Of a stretch of DNA of 20,986 bases, positions 13,576-20,986 are shown piece by piece (the stretch's first letter is position 1; every line of letters starts with the position of its first letter). The notes under the pieces are model-generated. The model saw only the letters and a list, made by a program, of their open reading frames with translations, was not told where the DNA came from and ran no database searches. The DNA is from an uncultured Streptococcus sp. (GTDB taxonomy: Bacteria; Bacillota; Bacilli; Lactobacillales; Streptococcaceae), in assembly GCF_905372115.1 (NCBI RefSeq), contig NZ_CAJPNR010000035.1, forward strand, positions 1 through 20,986, in the 5' to 3' direction. The position numbers and the translations under genes were made by a program.

Positions 13576-15822
13576 TTAGTTCATTTTAAAGCGTCCTAGA
13601 CGCAGAGCATTGGCCACTACTGACACTGAGCTCAAGCTCATGGCCAGACCAGCCAGCATAGGATTGAGCAAGGGACCGCCGAAAAGATGCAGTAGACCCA
13701 TAGCAATCGGGATGCCTAGTGTATTGTAGGCAAAAGCCCAGAAGAGATTTTCCTTGATATTACGGATGGTTGCCTGACTGAGCTTGATAGCCTTGACTAC
13801 ATCCTGCAAATCACTATGCATGAGCACTACATCTGCCGACTCAATAGCTACATCAGCGCCTGAACCGATGGCAATTCCCACATCTGCCTGAACCAGAGCC
13901 GGCGCATCATTGATACCGTCTCCGACCATGGCCAGTTTTTTCCCAGCTTCCTGTAAGTTCTTGATAGCAGCGACCTTACCATCTGGCAATACACCTGCGA
14001 TGACTTTTTGGATTCCAGCTTTCTGGGCAATAGCTTTCGCGGTTTCCTCACGATCCCCTGTCAGCATGATAACTTCTAGTCCCATAGACTGAAGCTCCTG
14101 CACAGCCGACAGGCTACTAGATTTCATCTCATCTGCTACCGCTAGAATACCAGCCAACTGTCCATCTACTGCGACAAACATGGCTGTCTTCCCTTCTTGG
14201 GATAGCTCCAACAACTGTTCTTGAAAAGCATTGCTGTCAATGTTCTTTTCTTTCATCAAAGACTCATTTCCCACCAGAAGCTGTCTGTTCTCAACCCGAG
14301 CTGACAAACCTCGGCCAACAATGGCCTCAAAATGATTGACAGGCAGTAAGCCAAGCTCCTCCTCTTCAGCTGCTGCCAAAATAGCCTGAGCCAAAGGATG
14401 CTCAGAATGCTGCTCAGCACTGGCTATTAACCGCAACAAGTCGGACCGATTCAAATCACTCAAGGGCAGCAGATCTGTCAGACTGGGCTTACCAACCGTA
14501 ATCGTCCCCGTCTTATCAAGAACAATAGTATCCAGTTGATAAGCTGCTTCCAAAGCTTGTCCAGACTTAATCAGAATTCCATTTTCAGCCCCTTTACCAG
14601 TCCCAACCATAATGGCTGTCGGAGTGGCTAATCCCAGCGCACAAGGGCAGGCAATGACCAGAACTGCGATAAAGATTGACAGAGAAAAGCCAAGGCTCTC
14701 ACCAGCTAGAACATACCAGCCCAGCGCAGACAAAGCAGCCAAGCTCAGCACGATTGGGACAAAATAAAGCGAAATTTTATCGGCCAAAGCCGCTATTGGC
14801 GCCTTAGACCCCTGCGCTTCCTCCACCAATCTAACAATCTGGGCTAAGGTCGTATCCGAACCCACTCTAGTTGCTTGGTAGTCAATACTACCATTTTGAT
14901 TGATTGTTGCACTGGTAATGGTATCGCCGACCTTCTTTTCAATCGGGACACTTTCACCAGTCATCATGGACTCATCCACAAAGGTCTGCCCTTCCGTCAC
15001 AAGGCCGTCTACCGGCATACGCTCCCCTGGCTTGATACGGATAATGTCCCCAACTCGGATATCCTCCGTATCAATGGTCACAGCTTCACCATAACGAATC
15101 ACTGTCGCCTGACTAGGCACTAGCTCAAGCAGAGACTGAATTGCCTGAGACGTTCTCCCTTTAGCTGAACTTTCCAGATATTTCCCCAGAAGAACCAAGG
15201 CAATAATCACTGCAACCGACTCAAAATAGAGCTGATGAACAAAGGCATGATAGCCTAGAAAAACCTGACCGACCGAGTAGAGGCTGTAAAAAAATGCTGC
15301 ACCGGTCCCCACCGCAATCAAACTATCCATATTAGAATGCCTCTTGATAAGATTACGAAATCCTCGCTGATAAAAGCCACGACCAATCCACACAGCAGGC
15401 AGAGTTAACAGCAGTTGTGACAGAACGAAGACCAAGGGATGCGTCATATGGTCCAAGAAGCTGGGCAAAGGAAAACCGACCATACTGCCCATCGAGATAT
15501 AAAGCAAAGGCAGAGCCGTAATCAAAAGAATCAGTATCTCTTGTTTCTTTCTTCGTAATGCTTGCGCTCTAGCCACAGCCTCTTCGTTTACTTCAGACGG
15601 TCGGTCTTTTCCTTTTTCTTCCGCCTGATAACCAGCCTCGGCTACAGCATCCAGAACTTGCTGGCTGTCAAATCCCGCCTTAGGAAGCAAACTGAGACGT
15701 TCTGTCGCCAGATTGACACTGACGTCCTCGACCGTTTCCAAGTCCTTGACCGCCATCTCTACCGTCATAGCACAGGCAGCGCAGGTCATACCTGAGAGCT
15801 TGTATTCTTTCTTCTCGCTCAT
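13576..15822 (-). CDS. copA: copper-exporting P1B-type ATPase CopA
   Basis: This membrane ATPase exports Cu(I) and protects against copper stress. The 748-aa protein has an N-terminal HMA domain (MTCAAC, Cys14 and Cys17). It also has the actuator motif TGES (288-291), the membrane metal site CPC (392-394), the phosphorylated Asp436 in DKTGT, SEHP (473-476) in the nucleotide domain and GDGINDAP from 634. The C-terminal helices carry N700 of the AYN motif and MSLSS at 728-732, as in Cu(I) ATPases. The start at 15822 has AAGGAGG 7 nt upstream and overlaps the copY stop by one base (TGATG), so the two are translationally coupled. A longer frame to 15876 would add 18 residues overlapping copY and is unlikely. 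Length is normal. Confidence 0.96.
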   Translation of the reverse strand: MSEKKEYKLSGMTCAACAMTVEMAVKDLETVEDVSVNLATERLSLLPKAGFDSQQVLDAVAEAGYQAEEKGKDRPSEVNEEAVARAQALRRKKQEILILLITALPLLYISMGSMVGFPLPSFLDHMTHPLVFVLSQLLLTLPAVWIGRGFYQRGFRNLIKRHSNMDSLIAVGTGAAFFYSLYSVGQVFLGYHAFVHQLYFESVAVIIALVLLGKYLESSAKGRTSQAIQSLLELVPSQATVIRYGEAVTIDTEDIRVGDIIRIKPGERMPVDGLVTEGQTFVDESMMTGESVPIEKKVGDTITSATINQNGSIDYQATRVGSDTTLAQIVRLVEEAQGSKAPIAALADKISLYFVPIVLSLAALSALGWYVLAGESLGFSLSIFIAVLVIACPCALGLATPTAIMVGTGKGAENGILIKSGQALEAAYQLDTIVLDKTGTITVGKPSLTDLLPLSDLNRSDLLRLIASAEQHSEHPLAQAILAAAEEEELGLLPVNHFEAIVGRGLSARVENRQLLVGNESLMKEKNIDSNAFQEQLLELSQEGKTAMFVAVDGQLAGILAVADEMKSSSLSAVQELQSMGLEVIMLTGDREETAKAIAQKAGIQKVIAGVLPDGKVAAIKNLQEAGKKLAMVGDGINDAPALVQADVGIAIGSGADVAIESADVVLMHSDLQDVVKAIKLSQATIRNIKENLFWAFAYNTLGIPIAMGLLHLFGGPLLNPMLAGLAMSLSSVSVVANALRLGRFKMN

Positions 15823-16265
15823 CAATGTGCCTCCTTTCCGTGCCCGCAACGACACTGGCCTTGTGGGCAGTCGCATTTGATTTCCAATGGTGCCGACGCT
15901 CTTTTCTTATCAATGACCTGGCTGAGCCGCTCCAAGTCCCCTTGACTGAACTGACTTCTCTCAATCATCGAAATTAAAAGATCTCCGTGTTTAGTATTAC
16001 AGATATTGTCAAAAAGCGCCTGCCATGTACTTTCCAGATGGTCCGCTTCTAAAATTCGAGCATCGTAGTAAAACTTGCCCTCGATTTTTTCCATGGCAAT
16101 AAATTCTTTGGTCTTCAGACGATTCAAAAGGGTCTTGATGGTTGCCGGTTTCCAAGAAAAATCGGCTTCCAACCGCTCTATAATCTCTGTACTGCGACTA
16201 TGTGGATAAGCCCATAGGACACGCATCACTTGCCATTCTGCTTGGCTAATATTTTGCTGTTCCAT
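15822..16265 (-). CDS. copY: copper-responsive transcriptional repressor CopY
   Basis: CopY is a winged-helix repressor of the BlaI/MecI type that holds the cop operon off while zinc-loaded and releases DNA when Cu(I) displaces zinc. The 147-aa protein has an N-terminal DNA-binding domain (about 8-70). It also has the diagnostic C-terminal metal site CxCxxxxCxC (Cys131, 133, 138, 140: CDCPQGQCRC). It is the first gene of the operon, immediately downstream of two perfect cop boxes, which indicates autoregulation. It overlaps copA by one base. Confidence 0.95.
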   Translation of the reverse strand: MEQQNISQAEWQVMRVLWAYPHSRSTEIIERLEADFSWKPATIKTLLNRLKTKEFIAMEKIEGKFYYDARILEADHLESTWQALFDNICNTKHGDLLISMIERSQFSQGDLERLSQVIDKKRASAPLEIKCDCPQGQCRCGHGKEAH

Positions 16266-16287
16266 TGTTTAACACCCCCTTATCATT

Positions 16288-16297
16288 TACATTTGTA
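16288..16297. promoter_or_regulatory. cop box 2 (CopY operator), downstream of the promoter
   Basis: TACATTTGTA is a perfect match to the CopY operator TACAnnTGTA. It lies in the copY leader, 29 bp from the first cop box (nearly three helical turns). Confidence 0.9.
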
Positions 16298-16312
16298 ATC
16301 TAACTCTTTATT

Positions 16313-16341
16313 AGTTTACATTTGTAATCGTAATTTGTCAA
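16313..16341 (-). promoter_or_regulatory. predicted promoter of the copYAZ operon
   Basis: On the minus strand a perfect TTGACA and TAAACT (4 of 6 matches) are separated by 17 bp. The upstream cop box lies in the spacer and -10, so bound CopY would block RNA polymerase. Confidence 0.65.
16317..16326. promoter_or_regulatory. cop box 1 (CopY operator), within the promoter
   Basis: TACATTTGTA is a second perfect TACAnnTGTA operator and overlaps the -10 end of the cop promoter. The paired arrangement resembles other CopY-controlled operons. Confidence 0.9.
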
Positions 16342-16369
16342 GTATTTTTATCATCATTTCCTGATATAC

Positions 16370-16400
16370 AAAAAAGAAGGCGGGATAGTCCCGTCTTCTT
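16370..16400 (-). terminator. intrinsic terminator of the adc operon
   Basis: On the minus strand AAGAAG-A-CGGGA pairs with TCCCG-C-CTTCTT (one mismatch, CTA loop) and runs into a U-tract. It begins 12 bp after the adcA stop and insulates the cop operon from adc transcripts. Confidence 0.88.
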
Positions 16401-16412
16401 ACTTTATTTATA

Positions 16413-17915
16413 TTAATGCGCCAACATCTCTTGGGCAATTTCTTGACCTGTCAATTTACTTGGATAGTAGGTTGGCCAGTTTTCCAGCTCGTCAAAGAGT
16501 GCTTCCTGGCTTTCGCCGCCATAGAAGATGTGGAAATGAGCCGCCTTAGTAGGTGCAATGTTGTGATCGCTAAACTGAACATACTTGTACTCACCAGCAT
16601 CCTCGTCTGTCGCTTCAAACATGAAGCGTACCCCTCGATTTCCCTTAGAGTAAGTCAGAGTGTGCTTACCAACGTATTTATACGTATATTTCTTAGATTT
16701 TCCATCTACCACAAATTCCATAGTCTTGTCTGTGATATTGATATTGGAAACATCTGTCTTGTAGCCCTTGTCATAGTAGTCCTTGTATTCAGCTGCCGTC
16801 ATTTTGCCAGTCAGCTTAGCCTTGTAGTCAAAGACTTGATCCAAGGTACCGTCCTTCAGATATGGGTAAACAGACTGCCACTCGCCAGCATAGTCAGACA
16901 AAGTACGATCCTTGACGGCACTGTCTTCAAAGTAGCCGTTTTGAACTGTCTTATCGTCTTCTTCTTTCTCGGCTGCAATCTCTGCTCCCTCTTGGTCAGT
17001 TGTCTTCTTAAGAGCCTTTAGATTGGCTTGCATGATAGAAATATAGTCTGCCCCGTCCTTGGTCTGCTCTTCAGTCAAGCTTTCCAGCGGATTCAAGACA
17101 TCAAGTTCTACTCCTGTTTCCTTAGCCAGAGTAGAAGCCAAAGCCTGAGAAGCATTCTCTTCAAAGTAGATATACTTGATATTATTTTTTTTGATATACT
17201 CAGTCAATTCAGCCAAGCGTGAAGCGGATGGCTCACTGTCTGGTGAAAGGCCAGAAATTGGCACCTGCTTCAAACCATAGTCCAATGCCAGATAGTTAAA
17301 GGCTGCGTGCTGAGTAACAAAGCTCTTTTGCTTGGCATTGGCCAAACCATCTTCATATTCCTTGTCCAAGGCTTCCAGCTTCTTGATATAAGCCGCTGCA
17401 TTTTTCTCAAAAGCCGCTTTCTTGTCAGGATAAGACTTGCTCAAGCTATCACGGATGTTCTCCACCATTTTAATAGCCCGCTTCGGTGACAGCCAGACAT
17501 GGGGATCATAGGCATGATGATGTCCCTCTTCACCATGGTCATGGTCTTCTTCCTCTTCACCGCCAGGCAGCAAGAGCATATTTCCAGTCGCCTTGATAAC
17601 CTTTTCTTCCTTATTTTTCAAAGTTTTTAACAGATCAGGGACCCAAGTCTCCATGTTTTCATTTTCATAGACAAAGGCATCTGCATCCTGAATCGTCGCA
17701 ACTGCCTTAGCTGAAGGCTCATAATCATGTGGCTCTGTACCGGCCCCGATTAGAAGTTCAACATTGGCCTCATTTCCAGCCACCTGCTTGGTAAACTCAT
17801 AAACAGGATAAAAAGTCGTGACAATATTGAGCTTGCCATCTGCATTTTTTTGATTGGAACAAGCTACTAAGAAAATACTCAGTAAACCTGCTAATAGTAA
17901 GCTAATTTTTTTCAT
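16413..17915 (-). CDS. adcA: zinc-binding lipoprotein AdcA (ZnuA-like domain fused to ZinT domain)
   Basis: AdcA is the solute-binding lipoprotein of the Adc zinc importer and delivers zinc to AdcB. The 500-aa protein has a lipobox (FLVAC, Cys19) and a cluster A-I/ZnuA domain (about 28-305). Its zinc ligands H63, H139, H203 and E278 sit one residue or less from those known in S. pneumoniae. It also has a His/Glu-rich loop at 119-134 (EEEEDHDHGEEGHHH). The C-terminal ZinT domain (about 325-500) carries H451, H460 and H462. This two-domain fusion is normal for streptococcal AdcA. It is last in the operon; AGGAG overlaps the adcB stop, and the gap is 9 bp. Confidence 0.96.
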   Translation of the reverse strand: MKKISLLLAGLLSIFLVACSNQKNADGKLNIVTTFYPVYEFTKQVAGNEANVELLIGAGTEPHDYEPSAKAVATIQDADAFVYENENMETWVPDLLKTLKNKEEKVIKATGNMLLLPGGEEEEDHDHGEEGHHHAYDPHVWLSPKRAIKMVENIRDSLSKSYPDKKAAFEKNAAAYIKKLEALDKEYEDGLANAKQKSFVTQHAAFNYLALDYGLKQVPISGLSPDSEPSASRLAELTEYIKKNNIKYIYFEENASQALASTLAKETGVELDVLNPLESLTEEQTKDGADYISIMQANLKALKKTTDQEGAEIAAEKEEDDKTVQNGYFEDSAVKDRTLSDYAGEWQSVYPYLKDGTLDQVFDYKAKLTGKMTAAEYKDYYDKGYKTDVSNINITDKTMEFVVDGKSKKYTYKYVGKHTLTYSKGNRGVRFMFEATDEDAGEYKYVQFSDHNIAPTKAAHFHIFYGGESQEALFDELENWPTYYPSKLTGQEIAQEMLAH

Positions 17916-17924
17916 TTTCTGCTC

Positions 17925-18731
17925 CTATTTCATAAATTTTTTGACCAGATTGACCAGCAAGAACAAGCTGACGAAGATAATCGTAATGCTAGCACTAGCT
18001 GGCGTCTCTGCATAGTAAGAAATATAAAGTCCAGCAATCATACCAAAGAAACCAATGGCATTTGCCAGCAAAATAACCGACTTGAAATTTTTCCCAATCC
18101 GCAGAGCAATACTAGCCGGCAAGACCATAATGGTCGAAACCAGCAAGGCTCCCGCAGCTGGAATCATGAGGGCAATCGCAACACCCGTCACGATATTAAA
18201 GAGAATGGACATGGTACGCACAGGCAGCCCATCCACAAAGGCCGTATCCTCATCAAAGGTCAAGATGTACATGGGGCGAATGAAGAGGAAGGTCAAGACA
18301 AGCACCACAGCAGCAATAACAAAGAGAGAAATCACCTGCTCCCTACTGATAGTCACAATGGATCCAAATAGATACTGGTCCAGACTCATCGAGCTAGAAC
18401 TCTTGCCTTTACTCATAACAATCAAGGAAATAGCTAAGCCGGTTGACATGAGAATGGCCGTTCCGATTTCCATGAAATTCTTATAGATAGTCCGCAGATA
18501 CTCCAAAAAGACTGCTGCAACAATGACGACAAGCACCGTTGTGAGAGTGGGCGATAGTCCAAGAACCAATCCAAAAGCTACACCTGCTAGCGAAACGTGA
18601 CTGAGCGTATCACTCATAAGGCTCTGCCGACGTAAAATCAGGAAAGTCCCCAGAATCGGTGAGAAGAGGCTCATGGCAATAACTGCCAAGAAGGCTCGCT
18701 GCATAAAATCATAGGAAAATAGATTAAGCAT
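17925..18731 (-). CDS. adcB: zinc ABC transporter permease AdcB
   Basis: AdcB is the membrane channel of the Adc zinc importer, of the ABC-3 metal permease family. The 268-aa protein is hydrophobic with about seven to eight predicted membrane segments spread over its whole length. The conserved segment near residues 33-60 (RRQSLMSDTLSHVSLAGVAF) is typical of the family. It overlaps adcC by 8 bp, indicating translational coupling. Length is normal. Confidence 0.95.
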   Translation of the reverse strand: MLNLFSYDFMQRAFLAVIAMSLFSPILGTFLILRRQSLMSDTLSHVSLAGVAFGLVLGLSPTLTTVLVVIVAAVFLEYLRTIYKNFMEIGTAILMSTGLAISLIVMSKGKSSSSMSLDQYLFGSIVTISREQVISLFVIAAVVLVLTFLFIRPMYILTFDEDTAFVDGLPVRTMSILFNIVTGVAIALMIPAAGALLVSTIMVLPASIALRIGKNFKSVILLANAIGFFGMIAGLYISYYAETPASASITIIFVSLFLLVNLVKKFMK

Positions 18732-19434
18732 GGCTCACCCCCTGTCCATTGTCGCTTTCATGCACATTGAAACAGCGCCAAGGTGAGTCCTGGTTACGGA
18801 CCAGATGAATATTGCGGTCAGCATATTTACGAACTTCTTCCGGATCGTGTGTAATCATCAAGACAGCTTTCCCATGCTGATGAGCACTATGGTGCATGAG
18901 TTTGTAAAATTCATCCTTGCTGCCTGCATCCATACCTGTTGTCGGCTCATCAAGGACAAAAATATCCGGATCCGAAGCAAACATCCGAGCAATCACAGCC
19001 CTCTGCTTTTGCCCGCCAGAGAGAGAACCAATCTTCTTATCTCGATGTTCCCACATTCCAACCGACTCCAGACTTACCTTGATATGCTCCTCATCATGCT
19101 CATTCAAACGACGAAACCAACCCTTACGTGGAAAACGTCCCGACTTGACAAACTCATATACCGTACTAGGAAAACCTGCATTAAAACTAGCAATCTGCTG
19201 AGGTAAATAAGCAATCCGCAGTTTCTTGCCTCGCACATTGGTCTTGGAAATCTTCACTTCCCCATGCTTAGGCTGCAAAATACCCAAACTAGCCTTGATA
19301 AGCGTCGTTTTAGCAGCTCCATTTTCCCCCGTCAAAGTTACAAACTCACCACTGTCTAGAAAATAATGAATATGCTCCAGCACAGGCTCCTTGTCATAAT
19401 AAAAGGAAAGATTATCGACTGTGATATATCTCAT
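18724..19434 (-). CDS. adcC: zinc ABC transporter ATP-binding protein AdcC
   Basis: AdcC is the cytoplasmic ATPase that powers zinc uptake through AdcB. The 236-aa protein has Walker A GENGAAKTT (36-44), a Q-loop (LPQQ at 78-81), signature LSGGQ (139-143), and Walker B IFVLDEP (159-165). The H-loop is ITHDPEE. The start overlaps the adcR stop (ATGA), so adcR and adcC are translationally coupled. Length is normal for metal-type ABC ATPases. Confidence 0.96.
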   Translation of the reverse strand: MRYITVDNLSFYYDKEPVLEHIHYFLDSGEFVTLTGENGAAKTTLIKASLGILQPKHGEVKISKTNVRGKKLRIAYLPQQIASFNAGFPSTVYEFVKSGRFPRKGWFRRLNEHDEEHIKVSLESVGMWEHRDKKIGSLSGGQKQRAVIARMFASDPDIFVLDEPTTGMDAGSKDEFYKLMHHSAHQHGKAVLMITHDPEEVRKYADRNIHLVRNQDSPWRCFNVHESDNGQGVSHA

Positions 19435-19874
19435 TTACCAATCTCTCCCACCAAGGCTTCCAAGAACTTCGCAATTGTCGCCTGTTCACTAGCAGAAAAC
19501 TGCTCTGCCAATTTTTGATACGTCTCCAAAGTATGTGCGTGATGATGCTGATGTTCCTTTGCAATCGGCTGAGCTAACTCAGTCAAACGGTAAAAGGTAA
19601 CCCGTGCATCCCTCTTATCTTTAAAGGCTTGCAGCATCTCTTGCCGAACCAAGGATTTCACAGCCTTAGTCACAGCAGCTTGACTCACATTCAGTTTTTT
19701 TGCCAAATCAGAATTTGTCAAATATTCCTCAGACAAAAGCATCAAAATATGCTCCTGCGTATTGGTTAAAGGCACATCACTCGTGCAAGAACCAATCAGA
19801 ATCTCATGCTGATTTTCTGCTTTCAAAATAACTTCATTTAAAAATTGATCGATCTTCTCTGCTAAATGAGTCAT
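19431..19874 (-). CDS. adcR: zinc-responsive MarR-family repressor AdcR
   Basis: AdcR is a MarR-type winged-helix regulator that binds DNA when zinc-loaded and represses zinc-uptake genes. The 147-aa protein keeps all residues known to bind zinc in the S. pneumoniae protein at the same numbers: E24, C30, E41, H42, H108 and H112. It should therefore be a working zinc sensor. The recognition region is LTNSDLAKKLNVSQAAVTKA. GGAGGAGG lies just upstream of the ATG. It is the first gene of adcRCBA and lies directly behind two AdcR operators, so it represses itself. Confidence 0.96.
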   Translation of the reverse strand: MTHLAEKIDQFLNEVILKAENQHEILIGSCTSDVPLTNTQEHILMLLSEEYLTNSDLAKKLNVSQAAVTKAVKSLVRQEMLQAFKDKRDARVTFYRLTELAQPIAKEHQHHHAHTLETYQKLAEQFSASEQATIAKFLEALVGEIGK

Positions 19875-19889
19875 TTCCTCCTCCTTCTC

Positions 19890-19901
19890 TTAACCAGTTA
19901 A
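19890..19901. promoter_or_regulatory. AdcR operator 1
   Basis: TTAACCAGTTAA is a perfect palindromic match to the AdcR consensus TTAACYRGTTAA. It lies between the promoter and the adcR start. Confidence 0.92.
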
Positions 19902-19904
19902 AGC

Positions 19905-19916
19905 TTTACTGGTTAA
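19905..19916. promoter_or_regulatory. AdcR operator 2, adjoining the -10
   Basis: TTAACCAGTAAA on the minus strand matches the AdcR consensus at 11 of 12 positions. It starts at the edge of the -10, and its left end is 15 bp from that of operator 1, so both sites cover the transcription start. Confidence 0.85.
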
Positions 19917-19943
19917 TTATACCACAAAAAAGAAAAGAGTCAA
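19916..19943 (-). promoter_or_regulatory. predicted promoter of adcRCBA
   Basis: TTGACT and a perfect TATAAT are separated by 16 bp on the minus strand. The -10 runs straight into operator 2 (TATAATTAACCAG), which explains zinc-dependent repression. Confidence 0.75.
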
Positions 19944-20193
19944 GAATTTTCAGTAAAAGTAAGATGCTTTTCACAAAAAATATTTAATTAGACAATTAGA
20001 TTCTTAAGCCCTAAAAACTCAATCAGAGAATAAAAGGAACAAACCAAGCTGCCTCGTATTAGCATTCTAGATCTTATAATCCATTGAATGGCGAAATTCT
20101 TCCATATCCATTACACGAGTTAAGTGTAAATTTACAAGCAAAATCAAGATTCAATCTTCCGCTTTAGCTTGCAAATAATTACTAAAGAGAAAA
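19944..20193. other. gene-free AT-rich stretch between the adc promoter and the tRNA terminator
   Basis: I find no credible gene, RNA or operator in these 250 bp. On the minus strand a short open stretch ends at 20067-20069 with a 14-residue peptide (MDMEEFRHSMDYKI). It has no ribosome binding site and a stop shortly upstream, so it could be the eroded end of a lost gene or chance. Confidence 0.4.
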
Positions 20194-20220
20194 CAAAAAA
20201 ACGAAGCTAAACACTTCGCT
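20194..20220 (-). terminator. intrinsic terminator of the tRNA cluster
   Basis: On the minus strand a 7-bp stem (AGCGAAG / CTTCGTT, one G-U) with a 7-nt loop is followed by a U-rich run (TTTTTGTTTT), 12 bp after the last tRNA. Confidence 0.78.
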
Positions 20221-20232
20221 AAACTTAAGCTA

Positions 20233-20316
20233 TACCGGCGGCCGGGGTCGAACCGGCACGTCCGTGAGGACACTGGATTTTGAGTCCAGCGCGTCTGCCA
20301 ATTCCGCCACGCCGGC
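20233..20316 (-). tRNA. tRNA-Leu (anticodon CAA)
   Basis: An 84-nt tRNA with a 7-bp acceptor stem (GCCGGCG / CGCCGGT, discriminator A). The anticodon loop CTCAAAA reads CAA, the T-loop is GGTTCGACC, and the variable arm is long as expected for Leu. The 3' CCA is not encoded. It is the last gene of the cluster. Confidence 0.95.
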
Positions 20317-20328
20317 TCAAGTTTTTAA

Positions 20329-20400
20329 CTGGGGTAGCTGGATTCGAACCAACGCATGAGGGAGTCAAAGTCCCTTGCCTTACCGCTTGGCTATACCCCA
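20329..20400 (-). tRNA. tRNA-Gln (anticodon TTG)
   Basis: A 72-nt tRNA with acceptor stem TGGGGTA / TACCCCA, discriminator G, anticodon loop CTTTGAC and T-loop GGTTCGAATCC. CCA is not encoded. Confidence 0.95.
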
Positions 20401-20413
20401 ATAATATTAAATA

Positions 20414-20487
20414 GGCGAGTGATGGGGATCGAACCCACGCATGCCAGAGCCACAATCTGGTGTGTTAACCACTTCACCACACCCGCC
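20414..20487 (-). tRNA. tRNA-His (anticodon GTG)
   Basis: A 74-nt tRNA with anticodon loop TTGTGGC. The acceptor is extended to 8 bp by the extra G(-1) pairing with C73 (GGCGGGTG / CACTCGCC), the identity mark of tRNA-His. Confidence 0.95.
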
Positions 20488-20496
20488 ATATTTAAA

Positions 20497-20567
20497 CACG
20501 GGCAGTAGGAATTGAACCCACACTGAAGGTTTTGGAGACCTTAGTTCTACCTTTAAACTATGCCCGT
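20497..20567 (-). tRNA. tRNA-Trp (anticodon CCA)
   Basis: A 71-nt tRNA with acceptor stem ACGGGCA / TGCCCGT, discriminator G, anticodon loop CTCCAAA and T-loop region GGTTCAATTCC. Confidence 0.95.
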
Positions 20568-20575
20568 AAAGGTTA

Positions 20576-20656
20576 TGGAAGGGGAGGGATTCGAACCCCC
20601 GAACCCGAAGGAGCGGATTTACAGTCCGCCGCGTTTAGCCTCTTCGCTACCCTTCC
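20576..20656 (-). tRNA. tRNA-Tyr (anticodon GTA)
   Basis: An 81-nt tRNA with a long variable arm as in bacterial tRNA-Tyr. Acceptor stem GGAAGGG / CCCTTCC, discriminator A, anticodon loop CTGTAAA. Confidence 0.95.
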
Positions 20657-20669
20657 GATTATAAAATTA

Positions 20670-20742
20670 TGGCGCGAGACGGAATCGAACCGCCGACACA
20701 TGGAGCTTCAATCCATTGCTCTACCAACTGAGCTACCGAGCC
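20670..20742 (-). tRNA. tRNA-Phe (anticodon GAA)
   Basis: A 73-nt tRNA with anticodon loop TTGAAGC and discriminator A. The acceptor stem GGCTCGG / TCGCGCC contains a U-C mismatch at pair 4-69 and a G-U at 7-66; the rest of the fold is normal. Confidence 0.94.
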
Positions 20743-20747
20743 AACTA

Positions 20748-20821
<74 letters not shown>

Positions 20822-20840
20822 TCAATACTATTCGTCCCTA

Positions 20841-20930
20841 AGGAGGATGTGGGATTCGAACCCACGCACGCTTTTACACGCCTGACGGTTTTCAAGACCG
20901 TTCCCTTCAGCCGGACTTGGGTAATCCTCC
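20841..20930 (-). tRNA. tRNA-Ser (anticodon TGA)
   Basis: A 90-nt tRNA with a long variable arm. Acceptor stem GGAGGAT / ATCCTCC, anticodon loop CTTGAAA, T-loop GGTTCGAATCC. The base after the acceptor is T rather than the G73 common in bacterial tRNA-Ser. Confidence 0.94.
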
Positions 20931-20937
20931 GAATATA

Positions 20938-20986
20938 TAGTCCGTACGGGATTCGAACCCGTGTTACCGCCGTGAAAAGGCGGTGT
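20938..20986 (-). tRNA. tRNA-Glu (anticodon TTC), partial at window edge
   Basis: The 3' two-thirds of a tRNA: anticodon stem-loop CCGCC-TTTTCAC-GGCGG reads TTC. The T-arm is CGGGTTCGAATCCCG and the acceptor 3' strand is ACGGACT with discriminator A. The 5' third lies beyond the window. Confidence 0.92.

Noticed and set aside
15823..15876. Longer copA start at 15876
   Set aside because: It would overlap copY by 55 bases; the ATG at 15822 has AAGGAGG and the usual TGATG coupling.

Overview
The window comes from a low-GC Gram-positive coccus, almost certainly an oral Streptococcus of the sanguinis/gordonii/mitis type. The evidence is the near-canonical streptococcal RpoB, TyrRS, PBP1b, MsmK and AdcRCBA proteins, a YSIRK signal and LPxTG sorting anchor on a surface protein, AdcR and CopY operators matching the known streptococcal consensus sequences, and a tRNA string in the order Glu-Ser-fMet-Phe-Tyr-Trp-His-Gln-Leu. 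Species cannot be fixed from the sequence alone.

Layout. 1-4757 (minus strand): the 5' half of rpoB (TTG start) with a roughly 315-nt structured leader, preceded by pbp1b (also TTG start). 4758-7109 (plus): tyrS, divergent from pbp1b, then the 23S rRNA methyltransferase gene rlmA. 7193-8423 (minus): the sugar-importer ATPase gene msmK with CcpA (cre) sites around its promoter. 8501-10771 (minus): a 756-aa sortase-anchored surface protein with three helical repeats of about 151 residues and a five-copy PEF(S/T)G motif region. 11127-12507 (plus): two tandem paralogous TetR-family regulators, divergent from the surface protein. 12649-13218 (minus): a DUF6287-like lipoprotein. 13337-16341 (minus): the copper-efflux operon copY-copA-copZ with two perfect cop boxes. 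16413-19943 (minus): the zinc-uptake operon adcR-adcC-adcB-adcA with two AdcR boxes. 19944-20193: a gene-free AT-rich stretch. 20194-20986 (minus): the end of a tRNA cluster and its terminator; it probably follows an rRNA operon outside the window.

How the parts work together. Most genes are housekeeping: transcription, translation and wall synthesis. Two metal-homeostasis operons lie head to tail on the same strand, one importing zinc and one exporting copper, each controlled by its own metal-sensing repressor that is the first gene of its operon. The accessory part is 8.5-12.5 kb. There an unfamiliar repetitive wall-anchored protein faces two duplicated TetR regulators across a 355-bp spacer. 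This is the best candidate for an undescribed regulated surface system, but the regulatory link is inference. The second point of interest is the rpoB leader, where a terminator-like hairpin lies between the best promoter and the gene.
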